This document shows positions 15,933 to 24,955 of a stretch of DNA of 64,000 nucleotides, in pieces. The first letter of the stretch is position 1. Each line of letters starts with the position of its first letter. The notes beneath the pieces were generated by a model. The model had not been told where the DNA came from and did no database searches. It was given only the letters and a program-made list of their open reading frames with translations. Position numbers and translations under genes: made by a program. Source of the DNA: Frateuria_A yonginensis (lineage in GTDB: Bacteria; Pseudomonadota; Gammaproteobacteria; Xanthomonadales; Rhodanobacteraceae); NCBI RefSeq assembly GCF_037137055.1, contig NZ_JBBBNY010000003.1, forward strand, positions 310,001 to 374,000, read 5' to 3'.

Positions 15933-16648
15933 GCCGCCAGCGCCTGCACGTCGGCATCGTCGAGCGTGCTGGCGACGCCCTCCATGATCCGCGTGTTGCT
16001 GCTGCCGGGCCGGATGCCCTGGCGGAAGTCGCCCAGCCGCTTCACCAGGTAGATCGCCGACTGCCCGCGCAGACGCGGGATGGTGGCCCAGGGCGGATGC
16101 GGCGCGCCGCCCGTCGGCTGCACCCGCGGACCCAGTGCGTCGACGCCGTGGCAGGCCTGGCAGGGCGGGATACCGCGCGCCGGATCGCCGGCGAGGAACA
16201 ACCGCGCGCCACGCGAGCCGGCGTCCGCCCGACCCGACGGCTTGGGCGCGAGCGAGGCGAAATGGGCGGCGAGGTCGCGCATGTCGGTGTCGCTGAGCGG
16301 CGCGGCCTGGCCGCTCATGACCGGGTCGCGCCGCTGGCCGTCGTGGAACTGCCTGAGCTGCACGTACAGGTAGGTAGCCGATTGCCCGGCCAGGTTGGGA
16401 AAGTTCGGCGCGACGGCGACGCCCTGGGGGCCGTGGCAGGCGGCGCAGACCGTCGCCTTGCCGGCGCCGGCCTGGGCATCGCCACGGATCGGCGCCTGGG
16501 CGCGCAGGTCCAGGAACGCCGCCGAGGCGGCGGCCGCGGGCACGGCAGCAGGCGCGACTTCGGCCTGCGCCTTGGCCTGGGCGTGCGCCGACGCGGCCGG
16601 CCATGCGGACGCCAGCGCGAACAGCAGCGGTAGCAGTAGGCGGTTCAT
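15914..16648 (-). CDS. Diheme cytochrome c4-type protein
   Basis: 244-aa exported cytochrome with a signal peptide (MNRLLLPLLFALASAWPAASAHA), an Ala-rich linker, and two tandem class I c-type domains. The heme sites are CAACH and CQACH, with candidate axial methionines in PVMSGQAAPLS and TRIMEGVAS. It acts as a soluble or membrane-associated periplasmic electron carrier. It is the third gene of an operon behind the decaheme cytochrome and the MtrB/PioB barrel (10-bp gap), the position that the HiPIP PioC takes in pioABC. It probably carries electrons between the conduit and inner-membrane oxidases; direction unknown. Confidence 0.92.
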   Translation of the reverse strand: MNRLLLPLLFALASAWPAASAHAQAKAQAEVAPAAVPAAAASAAFLDLRAQAPIRGDAQAGAGKATVCAACHGPQGVAVAPNFPNLAGQSATYLYVQLRQFHDGQRRDPVMSGQAAPLSDTDMRDLAAHFASLAPKPSGRADAGSRGARLFLAGDPARGIPPCQACHGVDALGPRVQPTGGAPHPPWATIPRLRGQSAIYLVKRLGDFRQGIRPGSSNTRIMEGVASTLDDADVQALAAYLSAL

Positions 16649-16658
16649 GCGCGGACCC

Positions 16659-19250
16659 TCACAGCTTGATGCTGAGCATCGCGCCGACCAGGGTGGCGCG
16701 GTAATGCACCTGCGGGCCACGGTCGGTGTAGACGCGGTGGTCGTAGACCAGCGTGTCGTCGAAGCCCAGGTAGTGCCAGTCGAGGAAGCTGCCGCTCTGG
16801 TAGCGCCCGAACAGCCGCACGCCGATGCTGGCGGTCACCGGAAAGCTCAGGCCCGCGTCGAAGGTGCTCGAGCGGTAGTGGTTGTCCGGGAAGCGGCCAT
16901 CGAGCAGCGGTGCGGCCTGCGGAAAGGTCAGCGCACCGGGCGAGGCGAGATCGTAGTTCAACCGCGAGAGCGACTGGGCGTAGTTCCACGCCAGGTCGAG
17001 CCGCACGCGTCCGAAGTCGTGCGCGAACGTGACGCCAGCGTTGTAGTCGCGCTCGCGGTCCAGGTCGTGCCAGTAGTTCTCCAGCGGATACAGCGGCCCG
17101 CCGAAGCGCGGATCGTCGCGCCCGGCCGCGCCCACGACCGACTCGTCGTCGGCGACGTTGGCGAGCTTGAGCCTGGTGGTCTCGGCGCCGAGGTAGACGC
17201 TGGCGTTGGTGCGCGGCCCGGGCTGCCAGTCCCATTCGCCGGTGAAGCCGGTGCTGCGCGTGTCCTGCCGGCCGACCAGGGCGTCGTAGTGGTCGCGATT
17301 GCCGTAGAAGGTGGCCGAGACGGTGCTGCTGTCGCCCAGCGGATAGATGAGGATCACCCGCGCCTTGGTTTCCTTGCGGTCACTCATGTCGTACTTGCGC
17401 ATGGCATCGACCGTGAACGCCGGCGGCGGCAGCCCGCCAGCGCCGACGAAGCCGGGCATCGAGGTCGAGTAGTAGGCCGCGTACGGGTCGTAGTCGTAGC
17501 GGCCGCCGCCGCGGTCGCCGTATTCGAAGCTGGCGCGCAGGGTGGCGTCGCCCAGCGAGCGGCTGACCCAGCTCAGCTTGATGCGTTGTTCGTCCAGCCG
17601 CGTGCGTTCGCGGTGGCGAGGGCGGTCGTGGTCGAAGGTGTAGACCAGGCTGAGCGAGTCGGACCGGCCCACGTTCCACTCCGCGCCCAGTTCCAGCACG
17701 GTGTCCTGGTAGCCGAACGGGATGCTGGCGATCTGCACGATCGAGCCGGCGTAGTAGCCGTTGTCGAAGATGCCCGTTTCGCCGGGCACCACGCTGCCCT
17801 GCGCGCCGTTCTCCGAGATGTAGCCGTACTGCCCGGTGAGCGGGTTGTAGGCAAGGTAGCGGGTCTTGTTGTCCTCGTCGTAGTAGCGCAGGTCCGCGTG
17901 CCAGCAGAAATTGCGCCGCGGATGGTAGGTGACCTTGGCGTCGAACAGCCGGGTGTCGATGCGCGCGCCGGAATGGGTGCGCGAAAGCGCGGCCGGGGTG
18001 TTCCAGAGGTCGCAGGGAATCAGCTGCTGCAGCGGCCCGGCGGCGAAGCCCAGCGTGCCGGTGCAGTTGACCGGCGGCAGCAGGGCGTCGTTCTGGCGCA
18101 TGGTGCCGTAGGCCGCCGCCAGCGAGAGCTCGCCGCGCCACTTCAGCTCGCGTGACAGCTCCAGGCGCAGGTTGTGGTAGTCGTTGTCCGGTTCCAGCGA
18201 GTACTCGCCGTCGACGACCGGCCCCGCGTTCGGCACGCCGATCACGTTGGTGATCAGGAACGGGTTCTGGTAGTCCAGGTAGCTCTTGCGGTCGCGGAAG
18301 AACGAGCCGGTATAGAGCGCGTTGAAATGCCAGAGCTTGCCGACCCGGCGCAGCCCGAGATCGACGTCGGTGGTGCTGAAGTCGATCGGCCGCACGGTTT
18401 CCATGATGCCGCCGTCGCCGCCGTAGGGGGAGCCGGTGTCGGTGAAGAACGGGTAGTCGAAGAACATCGGCCCGCCCCACAGCCGGGTGCCGTCGCGTCG
18501 CTCGTTGGTGATCGAGGCGAAGCCGACCCAGTCGCGGTAGAGCTCGCCCTCCAGGCTCACGCCGGTGCGCGTGCGGGTCAGCCCGAGGGTCCGCCGGGGC
18601 GCGGCTGCGGAGGCCTGTTGCACGGCGGCGATGGTGCTGCCGCCCGGCGTGAGTCCCGCCGGCAGAGTGAGGTTGCTGCCGCCGATGCCGTCCCAGATCG
18701 GGAACGCGTTGGTCGACACCGTATGCGGCATGTCGCGGTAGAAGGCTTCGAGCCGGTAATGCCCGTAGCGGCCGGCGCGCAGGCGATAGTACTGGTCGTC
18801 GCCGCTGATCCGACTGCCGCGGAATTCCACGTACTGGCCGGTCCTGCGGTTGTCGAAGCCCATGGCGAACAGGCCAAGCGCGGCACCGTTCTTCCAGTCG
18901 GTGTACTGGCGGAAGAACTCGGCATTGCGGTCTCCGCCCGGGTGGATGTAGCCCAGCTGGAGCAGGCCCCAGTAGGTCCAGTCGCCGCCCTGGCCGACCG
19001 GTTTGCCGGCAAGCGTGTACGGGTACGGATAGAGCGCCCCGCTGGGCGTGCGCAGCATGCCCGGGTGCAGCCACGACATGCCCTCGGCATCCGGCGTCAT
19101 CAACGGCGACCCGCCGCGCGGGTCCAGGCCGTTCCCGTACTGCATGTCGCCCACGCGCATCGTATCGCTGCCGTCGCCGGCATGGGCCAGGGGCGCGCCG
19201 CCGGCCAGCAGCGCGAGGAGGATGGCGCGTGACATCGGATGGGTGCGCAT
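16659..19250 (-). CDS. MtrB/PioB-family outer-membrane beta-barrel (cytochrome sheath)
   Basis: 863-aa outer-membrane barrel that, in the known Mtr/Pio systems, encloses a decaheme cytochrome so that electrons can cross the outer membrane. A strong AGGAG site precedes ATG 19250; the signal peptide is MRTHPMSRAILLALLAGG with cleavage after AHA. The start of the mature protein (YGNGLDPRGGSP) and long series of Tyr/Trp/Arg-rich amphipathic strands (e.g. GQYVEFRGSRISGDDQYYRL) fit the family. The C-terminus ends in the barrel strand LVGAMLSIKL. The CxxC near the N-terminus of Shewanella MtrB is absent and the length is closer to PioB. It lies 27 bp after the decaheme gene. Confidence 0.92.
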   Translation of the reverse strand: MRTHPMSRAILLALLAGGAPLAHAGDGSDTMRVGDMQYGNGLDPRGGSPLMTPDAEGMSWLHPGMLRTPSGALYPYPYTLAGKPVGQGGDWTYWGLLQLGYIHPGGDRNAEFFRQYTDWKNGAALGLFAMGFDNRRTGQYVEFRGSRISGDDQYYRLRAGRYGHYRLEAFYRDMPHTVSTNAFPIWDGIGGSNLTLPAGLTPGGSTIAAVQQASAAAPRRTLGLTRTRTGVSLEGELYRDWVGFASITNERRDGTRLWGGPMFFDYPFFTDTGSPYGGDGGIMETVRPIDFSTTDVDLGLRRVGKLWHFNALYTGSFFRDRKSYLDYQNPFLITNVIGVPNAGPVVDGEYSLEPDNDYHNLRLELSRELKWRGELSLAAAYGTMRQNDALLPPVNCTGTLGFAAGPLQQLIPCDLWNTPAALSRTHSGARIDTRLFDAKVTYHPRRNFCWHADLRYYDEDNKTRYLAYNPLTGQYGYISENGAQGSVVPGETGIFDNGYYAGSIVQIASIPFGYQDTVLELGAEWNVGRSDSLSLVYTFDHDRPRHRERTRLDEQRIKLSWVSRSLGDATLRASFEYGDRGGGRYDYDPYAAYYSTSMPGFVGAGGLPPPAFTVDAMRKYDMSDRKETKARVILIYPLGDSSTVSATFYGNRDHYDALVGRQDTRSTGFTGEWDWQPGPRTNASVYLGAETTRLKLANVADDESVVGAAGRDDPRFGGPLYPLENYWHDLDRERDYNAGVTFAHDFGRVRLDLAWNYAQSLSRLNYDLASPGALTFPQAAPLLDGRFPDNHYRSSTFDAGLSFPVTASIGVRLFGRYQSGSFLDWHYLGFDDTLVYDHRVYTDRGPQVHYRATLVGAMLSIKL

Positions 19251-19277
19251 GGCGTGGCTCCTCCCCCCGTGGTCGTC

Positions 19278-20405
19278 CTACTTGTGGAAGCGCGAGCCCG
19301 AGGGGTTGTTCGAGCCGTGGATGTTGGTATGGCAGGTCAGGCAGGCGCGGCCCATCAGGCGCTCGTCCGGGTTCGGTCCCAGACCGAGGTTGGTCGGCAC
19401 CTGCAGGTCGTTCGGGTGGCGCGTCATGGTGTGGCACTGCTGGCACAGCATCGGCACCGGCGCGACCAGCAGCGTCTGCTGGTTGGACCCGTGCGGGTCG
19501 TGGCAGTTGAGGCAGTTCTCCCGCACCGGCGCGTGCTCGAACAGGAACGGCCCGCGCTTCTCGGCGTGACAGGCGTAGCAGGTCTCGTTGACCGTGTCGG
19601 TCTTCAGCAGCGGGCGGGTCAGCGTCCCGTGCGGGTTGTGGCAGTCGGTGCAGGCCATCTGCCCTTCCGGCAGCGGCATGTGCGAGCGCCGTTCGAACTT
19701 GGCCATGATGTCCTTGTGGCAGGTGGCGCAGACCTCGTTGATCGACGGCTTGGCCAGCACGCCCTCGGGCGACAGCCGCGCCATCGGGTTGTGGCAGTCG
19801 CTGCAGGAGAGCCCGCGCGCTTCGTGCACCGAGCCGAGCCAATGCTGGCGCGCACCGCCCGCATGGCAACCGAGGCAGACCGCGGCCTGGGTAGGCACGT
19901 CGGTCCTGGCGCCATGCGTGAAGGCAATGATCGCGCCGGGCTGCGCCGGGTCCTTCGCGTGCTCCGAGCCGGGCCCATGGCAGCTTTCACAGGCCGCCTG
20001 CGGGCCGCTGCCGGCGGCACCGGCGTCGAACGATTGCACGTGCAGCGAGTGCGACGCGCGCATGTCCTCCAGTGAATGGCAGGCCACGCAGGTTCTGGCG
20101 CCGACCGGGTCCGCGTCGGGCGCCAGCGGGTTGTGCGGTATCGGCGCGGCATCGAAGGGCGTGGCCGGGCGGCTGCCGACGGGCTGCAGATGCGGGTTGT
20201 TCGTGCGGAAGGCGCCGGCCCCCATGTCGGTGGCCGGGAGCATGCGCGCGATGTCGGCCTGGGTCAGGCCGGTGGACGGGGCGCTCGCCGCCGGTGCCGG
20301 CGTCGCCGCCGATGTCGACTGCGCCCTGGCCGCGGACCACAGCACGCCGCCGAGCCCCACTGCGATGAACAGCACGGCCACGAACGAAAGCGGTCTGGCA
20401 CGCAT
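19278..20405 (-). CDS. Decaheme periplasmic c-type cytochrome (MtrA/PioA/DmsE family)
   Basis: 375-aa exported multiheme cytochrome with exactly ten CxxCH sites (in order CVACH, CESCH, CLGCH, CSDCH, CATCH, CTDCH, CYACH, CLNCH, CQQCH, CLTCH). Characteristic segments are GVLAKPSINEVCATCH, DCHNPHG and CLTCHTNIHGSNNPSG. ATG 20405 gives a signal peptide ending SAARA and has GGGGA upstream; in-frame ATGs at 20414 and 20420 are alternatives. About 50 residues with Thr/Ser/Ala-rich sequence precede the first heme. It is the first gene of the operon A-barrel-c4. It should form the electron wire inside the barrel; no extracellular MtrC/OmcA-type cytochrome is encoded nearby. Confidence 0.93.
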   Translation of the reverse strand: MRARPLSFVAVLFIAVGLGGVLWSAARAQSTSAATPAPAASAPSTGLTQADIARMLPATDMGAGAFRTNNPHLQPVGSRPATPFDAAPIPHNPLAPDADPVGARTCVACHSLEDMRASHSLHVQSFDAGAAGSGPQAACESCHGPGSEHAKDPAQPGAIIAFTHGARTDVPTQAAVCLGCHAGGARQHWLGSVHEARGLSCSDCHNPMARLSPEGVLAKPSINEVCATCHKDIMAKFERRSHMPLPEGQMACTDCHNPHGTLTRPLLKTDTVNETCYACHAEKRGPFLFEHAPVRENCLNCHDPHGSNQQTLLVAPVPMLCQQCHTMTRHPNDLQVPTNLGLGPNPDERLMGRACLTCHTNIHGSNNPSGSRFHK

Positions 20406-20776
20406 GGCTGGCATCCCCATGGCTGGCGTGAACCTGCGACGCGGGCCCCTGCCCCGGCCTGAACCCCGACACGGGCCCCTGCACCCGCCGCGGGCCCATG
20501 GACACTCCCACGTGAAGGCGCGATGCAGGCGGATCGGTCCGTTCCGCACGGTGCCGGCCTGCGAGTGCCCGCCGTCGCACGGAACCACCCTGGTGGGTGC
20601 GCGATGCCGGCAGAAAGGTTGGATGGCCGCGTGCGGTCACGCAGCGCCGACCGCGGGAGTGCGCGGTCCTCACCGGCCCGGCGGCACTCCGCGGATGCCG
20701 ACCGGCACGAACAGCAGGTCGTCGATCGCGCAGATACCGCCGCAGTGGCCGGGGTGGCTCGTCCGCAGGGCCGTTC
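20406..20776. other. 371-bp region upstream of the decaheme gene
   Basis: No gene was identified here. It should hold the promoter of the mtr/pio-like operon and the 3' region of the VOC gene. A repeated ACGGGCCCCTGC-like segment occurs twice near 20445-20490. No recognisable FNR, Fur or sigma-54 site was seen. Confidence 0.5.
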
Positions 20777-21145
20777 TCACGCCGGCGGTTGCCACAGTTC
20801 GACGCGGGTGCCTTCGGGATCCATGACCCAGCCGAACGCGCCGTATTCGTTCTGCTCGGTGCGCTCGTCGACCTCGACGCCGTCGGTACGCAACTGCTCG
20901 AGCAGGCCGGCGAGGTCGTCGACGCGGAAATTGAGCATGTACGGCTGCTCGCTCGGCGCGAAGTACCGGGTGTCGTCGGGGAACGGCGCCCACGCGAGGT
21001 AGCCGGGACGGGACGCGTCCTCGTCGAAGCGCGCGCCGCCCCACGCCTCCAGCTCGAGCCCGAGATGGCGCGCGTACCAGGCGGCCAGCGCGGCCGGATC
21101 CTTCGACTTGAAGAAGATGCCGCCGAGCCCGATGACCTTGGCCAT
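20777..21145 (-). CDS. VOC-superfamily (glyoxalase/bleomycin-resistance-like) protein
   Basis: 122-aa single VOC domain with the two paired beta-alpha-beta-beta-beta modules: KVIGLGGIFFKSKDPAALAA and WYARHLGLELEAWGGARF open the first, and PYMLNFRVDDLAGLLEQLRT opens the second, which closes with YGAFGWVMDPEGTRVELWQP. The terminal Glu in RVELWQP is a typical metal ligand. Cytoplasmic; substrate unknown. The start at 21145 is the only sensible one. It sits 86 bp downstream of the YbhB-like gene, so may be part of the same transcript. Confidence 0.85.
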   Translation of the reverse strand: MAKVIGLGGIFFKSKDPAALAAWYARHLGLELEAWGGARFDEDASRPGYLAWAPFPDDTRYFAPSEQPYMLNFRVDDLAGLLEQLRTDGVEVDERTEQNEYGAFGWVMDPEGTRVELWQPPA

Positions 21146-21231
21146 GCCGTTCTCCCCTCCGCCGCCGTTGGGCGGCGAGTATCGCGCGTTTCCGAGCGAC
21201 GGTGACGGCCCGGGAGCCCCCTGGCGGCGGC

Positions 21232-21795
21232 CTATGGCGTCGCCGGCGCCTGGCTGGTCGCCACCAGCCGGCCCTTGGCCAGCACGTGGCCGTGCATGGC
21301 GGTCAGCAGGTCGGTGCGCTCGGCGTCATCGGGCAGCGCGAGCGTGCGATCGAGGGCAAACACCTGGAAGTGGTAGCGGTGCGGATCGTCCCCGCGCGGT
21401 GGACGCGGGCCGAAGTAGCCGGCCTGACCCCGGCCGTTGAGGCCCTGGCACATGCCCTGGACGGCCTCCGGCCGGGCGGTCTGTGCCACACCTTCGGGCA
21501 GCTCGTGCACGCCGGGCGGAATGTTCCAGGCCAGCCAGTGCACGAACGGCCTCGGCTGCGGCGCATCCGGGTCCTCGACCAGCAGCGCGTACGAGCGGGC
21601 GCCGTCGACCGGATTCCAGCGCAGCCGCGGCGAGATGCCCCCGCCGTAGGCGGTGTGCCGCGCGGGAATGGCCGTGCCGGCGCAGATCTGCGGCGACGAG
21701 ACCTCGATCTCGCCCCCAGCCTCTTCGCGTTGGAAGGCGACCGGCGCCAGTGCGCTGTCGGCGCGCCGTGCATGGGGTGACGGCTGCTGCTTCAT
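21232..21795 (-). CDS. YbhB/YbcL family Raf kinase inhibitor-like protein
   Basis: 187-aa PEBP-like protein. Family motifs are visible in order: GEIEVSSPQICAG, ISPRLRWNPVDGARSYALLV, EDPDAPQPRPFVHWLAWNIP, GYFGPRPPRGDDPHRYHFQV and FALDRTLALPDDAERTDLL. The conserved Asp-Pro-Asp-Ala-Pro and His residues form the ligand pocket. ATG 21795 is preceded by GAGG at good spacing; the longer upstream reading lacks any such site. No signal peptide. The function in bacteria is poorly known. Confidence 0.9.
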   Translation of the reverse strand: MKQQPSPHARRADSALAPVAFQREEAGGEIEVSSPQICAGTAIPARHTAYGGGISPRLRWNPVDGARSYALLVEDPDAPQPRPFVHWLAWNIPPGVHELPEGVAQTARPEAVQGMCQGLNGRGQAGYFGPRPPRGDDPHRYHFQVFALDRTLALPDDAERTDLLTAMHGHVLAKGRLVATSQAPATP

Positions 21796-21898
21796 CACGA
21801 AAACCTCGCTTGGTGCCACATGCGCGGTAATGGTCGGACGGTGGCCGTGGCGCGAGGGTGAGCGCCATGGAAAGAATCCGCGGTGGGCCGCGCGACGC

Positions 21899-23866
21899 TC
21901 AGGAGGCGCGCGCCATGTCCGGCAGCGCATCCTCGAAGAACGCCTGCACCTGGGCCAGCTCGCGCGTGCGCGGCATCGGCGGCAGGCTGGCGAGGAACAG
22001 GCGACCGTAGCCCTTGCTGGTGAGGCGCGGGTCGCACAGCACCAGCACGCCGCGATCGTGCACGTCGCGGATCAGGCGGCCGGCACCCTGCTTCAGCGCG
22101 ATGGCGGCGGCCGGCACCTGCCAGCCCATGAACGGGTTGATCCCCGACTGCTCCAGCGCGTCCAGTCGCGCCTGCAGCACCGGGTCGTCGGGCGCGGCGA
22201 ACGGCAGCTTGTCGATCACCACCACGCTGAGCGCCTCACCGACCACGTCCACACCCTCCCAGAAGCTGGCGGCGCCCAGCAGCACGCCGTGGCCGCTGGC
22301 GCGGAACTCCTCCAGCAACTGGTGCCGCGGCGCGCTGCCCTGCACGAACAGCGGCCAGGGCACGCGGTCGGCGAGCAGCTCTGCGGCCCGGCGCAAGGCA
22401 CGGTGCGAGGTGAACAGCAGGAAGGCGCGGCCATGGGACGCCTCGAGCACGGGCAGCGCCGCCTCGATCACGCACTCGGTGTGGTCGCGGCCGCTCTTGT
22501 CGTGCATGTTCGGGTCGGGCAGGCCGGCCGGCAGGTAGCAGAGCGCCTGCCGCGCGTAGTCGAACGGGCTTTCCAGATGGAGCGCCTGCGGATCGTCCAG
22601 GCCGAGCTGGCGCGCGAAATGGTCGAAGCTGCCGGCGACCGACAGCGTGGCGGAGGTGTGGATCCAGGCGGCCTGGGTGCGCTCGCGCATGGCGCGCAGC
22701 GGCGCGGCCAGGTCCAGCGGCGTGGCGTGCAGGGCGAAGCCGCGCGGAAACAGTTCGTACCAGCGCACGTCCTGTGCCTGCGCGGCCGCGTGCCCGTCGA
22801 CGATCCGGTCGAGCCGTTCGGCGAGCGCGGCCGCGCGCTCGTGCACGTTGGCCAGTCCGCGCGAACGCTCGGCCTGCGACGCCAGCAGATCGGCGAAGGT
22901 CGCGAGCAGGTCGCCCAGCTCCTGCAGGCCCCCGTGCACCGCGGCCAGCGCGTCGAGCTGCTGGAACGGGCCGCGCGCAGGCAAGGGTTCCATCGCCAGG
23001 CGCAGGCGACGCAGCGCGTTCTGCAGCGCTTCGGCCGGCTCCAGCAGCAGGCCGATGGCGCCGGTGACGCCGTTGCACTCGCGCAGCGCGTCGCCGGCCA
23101 GATCCGAGAGCTGGCGCGCGCTGACGCTCTGCGAGAAGAACTGGCCGGCCAGTTCCGGTACCTGGTGCGCCTCGTCGAGGATGAACGCGCCGGCGCCGGG
23201 CAGGATCTCGCCGAAACCTTCCTGCTTGAGCGCGAGGTCGGCGAACAGCAGGTGGTGGTTGACCACCACCAGGTCCGCTTCCTGCGCCTCGCGGCGCGCC
23301 TTGACCACGTGGCAGTCGTCGAAGAACGGGCACTCCACGCCCAGGCAGTTCTCCGGCGTGGAGGTGACGCGCGGCCACAGCGGCGATTCCTCCGGCACTT
23401 CGGCCAGCTCCATGCGATCGCCGGCACGCGTGCGCGCGGACCAGGCGCGGATGGCGGCGAGCTGCGAGGCCTCCGCGCGCTCGAAGCTCGCGCCCTCGCG
23501 CACGGTCTGGTCGAGCCGATACAGGCACAGGTAGTTGGCGCGCCCCTTGAGCAGCGCGGTCTTGAGCCGCGTGCCGAGCACCGCGCGCACCTTCGGCAGG
23601 TCGCGGAAGAAGAGCTGGTCCTGCAGTGCCTTGGTACCGGTGGAGACGATCACCCGTTCGCCCGAGAGCAGCGCGGGCACGAGGTAGGCGTAGGTCTTGC
23701 CGGTGCCGGTGCCGGCCTCGGCGATCAGCGTCTCGCGCTCGGCGATGGCATGCGCGACGGCGCGCGCCATCGCCTGCTGCGCCCCGCGCGGGGCGAAGTT
23801 GGGCAGCTCGCGGGCGAACGGCCCGTCGGCGCCCAGCAGCGCGCCGATGTCGTCAGGATCGGTCAT
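21899..23866 (-). CDS. yoaA: DinG-family ATP-dependent helicase YoaA
   Basis: 655-aa superfamily 2 Fe-S helicase of the XPD/DinG group, closer in length and sequence order to YoaA than to DinG. Motif I is AEAGTGTGKTYAYLVPAL, and the Fe-S cluster cysteines are in GRANYLCLYRL and NCLGVECPFFDDCHVVKAR. Motif II is ILDEAHQVPELAG, and the C-terminal motifs include FWEGVDVVGE and QGAGRLIRDVHDRGVLVLCD. YoaA acts in DNA-damage repair with the polymerase III chi subunit. ATG 23866 (MTDPDDIGALLG) gives the expected N-terminus. It is divergent from the MAPEG gene. Confidence 0.93.
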   Translation of the reverse strand: MTDPDDIGALLGADGPFARELPNFAPRGAQQAMARAVAHAIAERETLIAEAGTGTGKTYAYLVPALLSGERVIVSTGTKALQDQLFFRDLPKVRAVLGTRLKTALLKGRANYLCLYRLDQTVREGASFERAEASQLAAIRAWSARTRAGDRMELAEVPEESPLWPRVTSTPENCLGVECPFFDDCHVVKARREAQEADLVVVNHHLLFADLALKQEGFGEILPGAGAFILDEAHQVPELAGQFFSQSVSARQLSDLAGDALRECNGVTGAIGLLLEPAEALQNALRRLRLAMEPLPARGPFQQLDALAAVHGGLQELGDLLATFADLLASQAERSRGLANVHERAAALAERLDRIVDGHAAAQAQDVRWYELFPRGFALHATPLDLAAPLRAMRERTQAAWIHTSATLSVAGSFDHFARQLGLDDPQALHLESPFDYARQALCYLPAGLPDPNMHDKSGRDHTECVIEAALPVLEASHGRAFLLFTSHRALRRAAELLADRVPWPLFVQGSAPRHQLLEEFRASGHGVLLGAASFWEGVDVVGEALSVVVIDKLPFAAPDDPVLQARLDALEQSGINPFMGWQVPAAAIALKQGAGRLIRDVHDRGVLVLCDPRLTSKGYGRLFLASLPPMPRTRELAQVQAFFEDALPDMARAS

Positions 23867-23959
23867 CGGGCAAGTATCGCCGACCCACCCCGTCGACGCA
23901 CTGGCGAGCCGCGCCGGGCAGGCGCACCATGCCCGCACCTCAACCTGGGGAGCGGCACG

Positions 23960-24349
23960 ATGGGTATCGAACTGAAGATGCTGGTGTGGAGCGTGATCCT
24001 GGGGCTGGCGCAGATCACCCTCGCGGCCGTGGCGTTGATAAGCCGGCGCGGGCTCGGCTGGGCCGCCAGCGCGCGCGACGAACCGGGCGCGCCGCTCGGC
24101 GGCATCGCGGGCCGGCTGGACCGGGCACGCGGCAACTTCCTGGAGACCTTCGCGCTCTTCGCCGCGCTGGCGCTCGCGGTGGTCGCGCTCGGACGGCAGA
24201 GCGCGACGAGCGCGCTCGGCGCCCAGCTCTACTTCTGGGCGAGGCTGGTGTACGTCCCGGTCTACGCCGCGGGCGTTCCCTACCTGCGCACGCTGGTGTG
24301 GGCGGTGAGCCTCGCCGGCATCGTGATGCTGCTCACGGCGATGTTCTAG
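23960..24349 (+). CDS. MAPEG-family membrane protein
   Basis: 129-aa four-helix inner-membrane protein. The family pattern is present: an N-terminal helix, then RLDRARGNFLETFALFAALA, then AQLYFWARLVYVPVYAAGVP, and a last helix. Members of this bacterial branch resemble glutathione-dependent MAPEG enzymes, but their activity is mostly unknown. The start at 23960 follows CTGGGGAG. It is divergent from yoaA and followed by a REP-like palindrome. Confidence 0.88.
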   Translation: MGIELKMLVWSVILGLAQITLAAVALISRRGLGWAASARDEPGAPLGGIAGRLDRARGNFLETFALFAALALAVVALGRQSATSALGAQLYFWARLVYVPVYAAGVPYLRTLVWAVSLAGIVMLLTAMF

Positions 24350-24371
24350 TTGGTCTCCGGACCGGGCGGGC

Positions 24372-24389
24372 AGGAGCGAGCTTGCTCCT
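24372..24389. repeat. REP-like palindrome (AGGAGC family)
   Basis: The near-perfect palindrome AGGAGCGAGCTTGCTCCT lies between two convergent genes, the MAPEG gene and the lipoprotein gene. It belongs to the same family as the elements at 36982-37060, 41665-41780 and 59050-59074. Confidence 0.75.
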
Positions 24390-24421
24390 ACATTCCCCGG
24401 GGCGGCTCGGCCGCGGCGGTG

Positions 24422-24946
24422 TCAGTAGCGCGGCACGCCTTCCTTGTGACAGTCCTGCACGCCCTTGCGGGCAGCGGCTGCACCGGCTTCGTCGCCGGCC
24501 GCCAGACGCATCTCGACCACCGTCTGCCAGTTGCGCGCGCACAGCCGCCCGAGCTGCGGGCCCAGCGACCAGGACTGCCGCGCGAGGCGTTCGGCGGTGG
24601 CGTAGTCGTGCAGGCGCACGGCGACCTCGGCGCGATCCTGCAGCAGGTCGGGCGAGTCCGGGCTGAGCTTGAGCGCCTGGTCGAGCCTGGCCGCGGCTTC
24701 GGCGTAGCGGCCGGCGCGCTCGTCGGCCTGCGCGGCTTCCTGCAGGGCGGTAACCCCGGGGTCGCGCAGCGGCGCCACGTCGATCACGGATTGCTCGCTC
24801 GCGCCCGCGGCGCGGATCGCGGCCACCATGTCGCGTGCAGGCGGCACGGGCCGCTGTTCCTGCGGCGGCGCATTGAAGCAGCCGGCGAGCAGGAGCGTGG
24901 CGAACGCGGGCACGGCAAAGGAACGGAGGCGTGAAGCGGCGTGCAT
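24422..24946 (-). CDS. TPR-like lipoprotein
   Basis: 174-aa lipoprotein with lipobox LLLAGC at about residues 18-23, so it is anchored in the envelope. The mature part contains helical TPR-like repeats (DERAGRYAEAAARLDQALKL and AEVAVRLHDYATAERLARQS) and two later cysteines. It starts 9 bp after the mrcB stop, which argues for co-transcription with the PBP1b gene and suggests a role in peptidoglycan synthesis, for instance as an activator in the style of LpoB; that role is inferred from context only. Confidence 0.82.
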   Translation of the reverse strand: MHAASRLRSFAVPAFATLLLAGCFNAPPQEQRPVPPARDMVAAIRAAGASEQSVIDVAPLRDPGVTALQEAAQADERAGRYAEAAARLDQALKLSPDSPDLLQDRAEVAVRLHDYATAERLARQSWSLGPQLGRLCARNWQTVVEMRLAAGDEAGAAAARKGVQDCHKEGVPRY

Positions 24947-24955
24947 CGTGGGATC

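Noticed and set aside
19278..20405. Assignment of the decaheme protein as nitrite reductase or as MtrC/OmcA
   Set aside because: It has a simple signal peptide without lipobox, ten hemes with MtrA/DmsE order, and is followed by an MtrB/PioB barrel.
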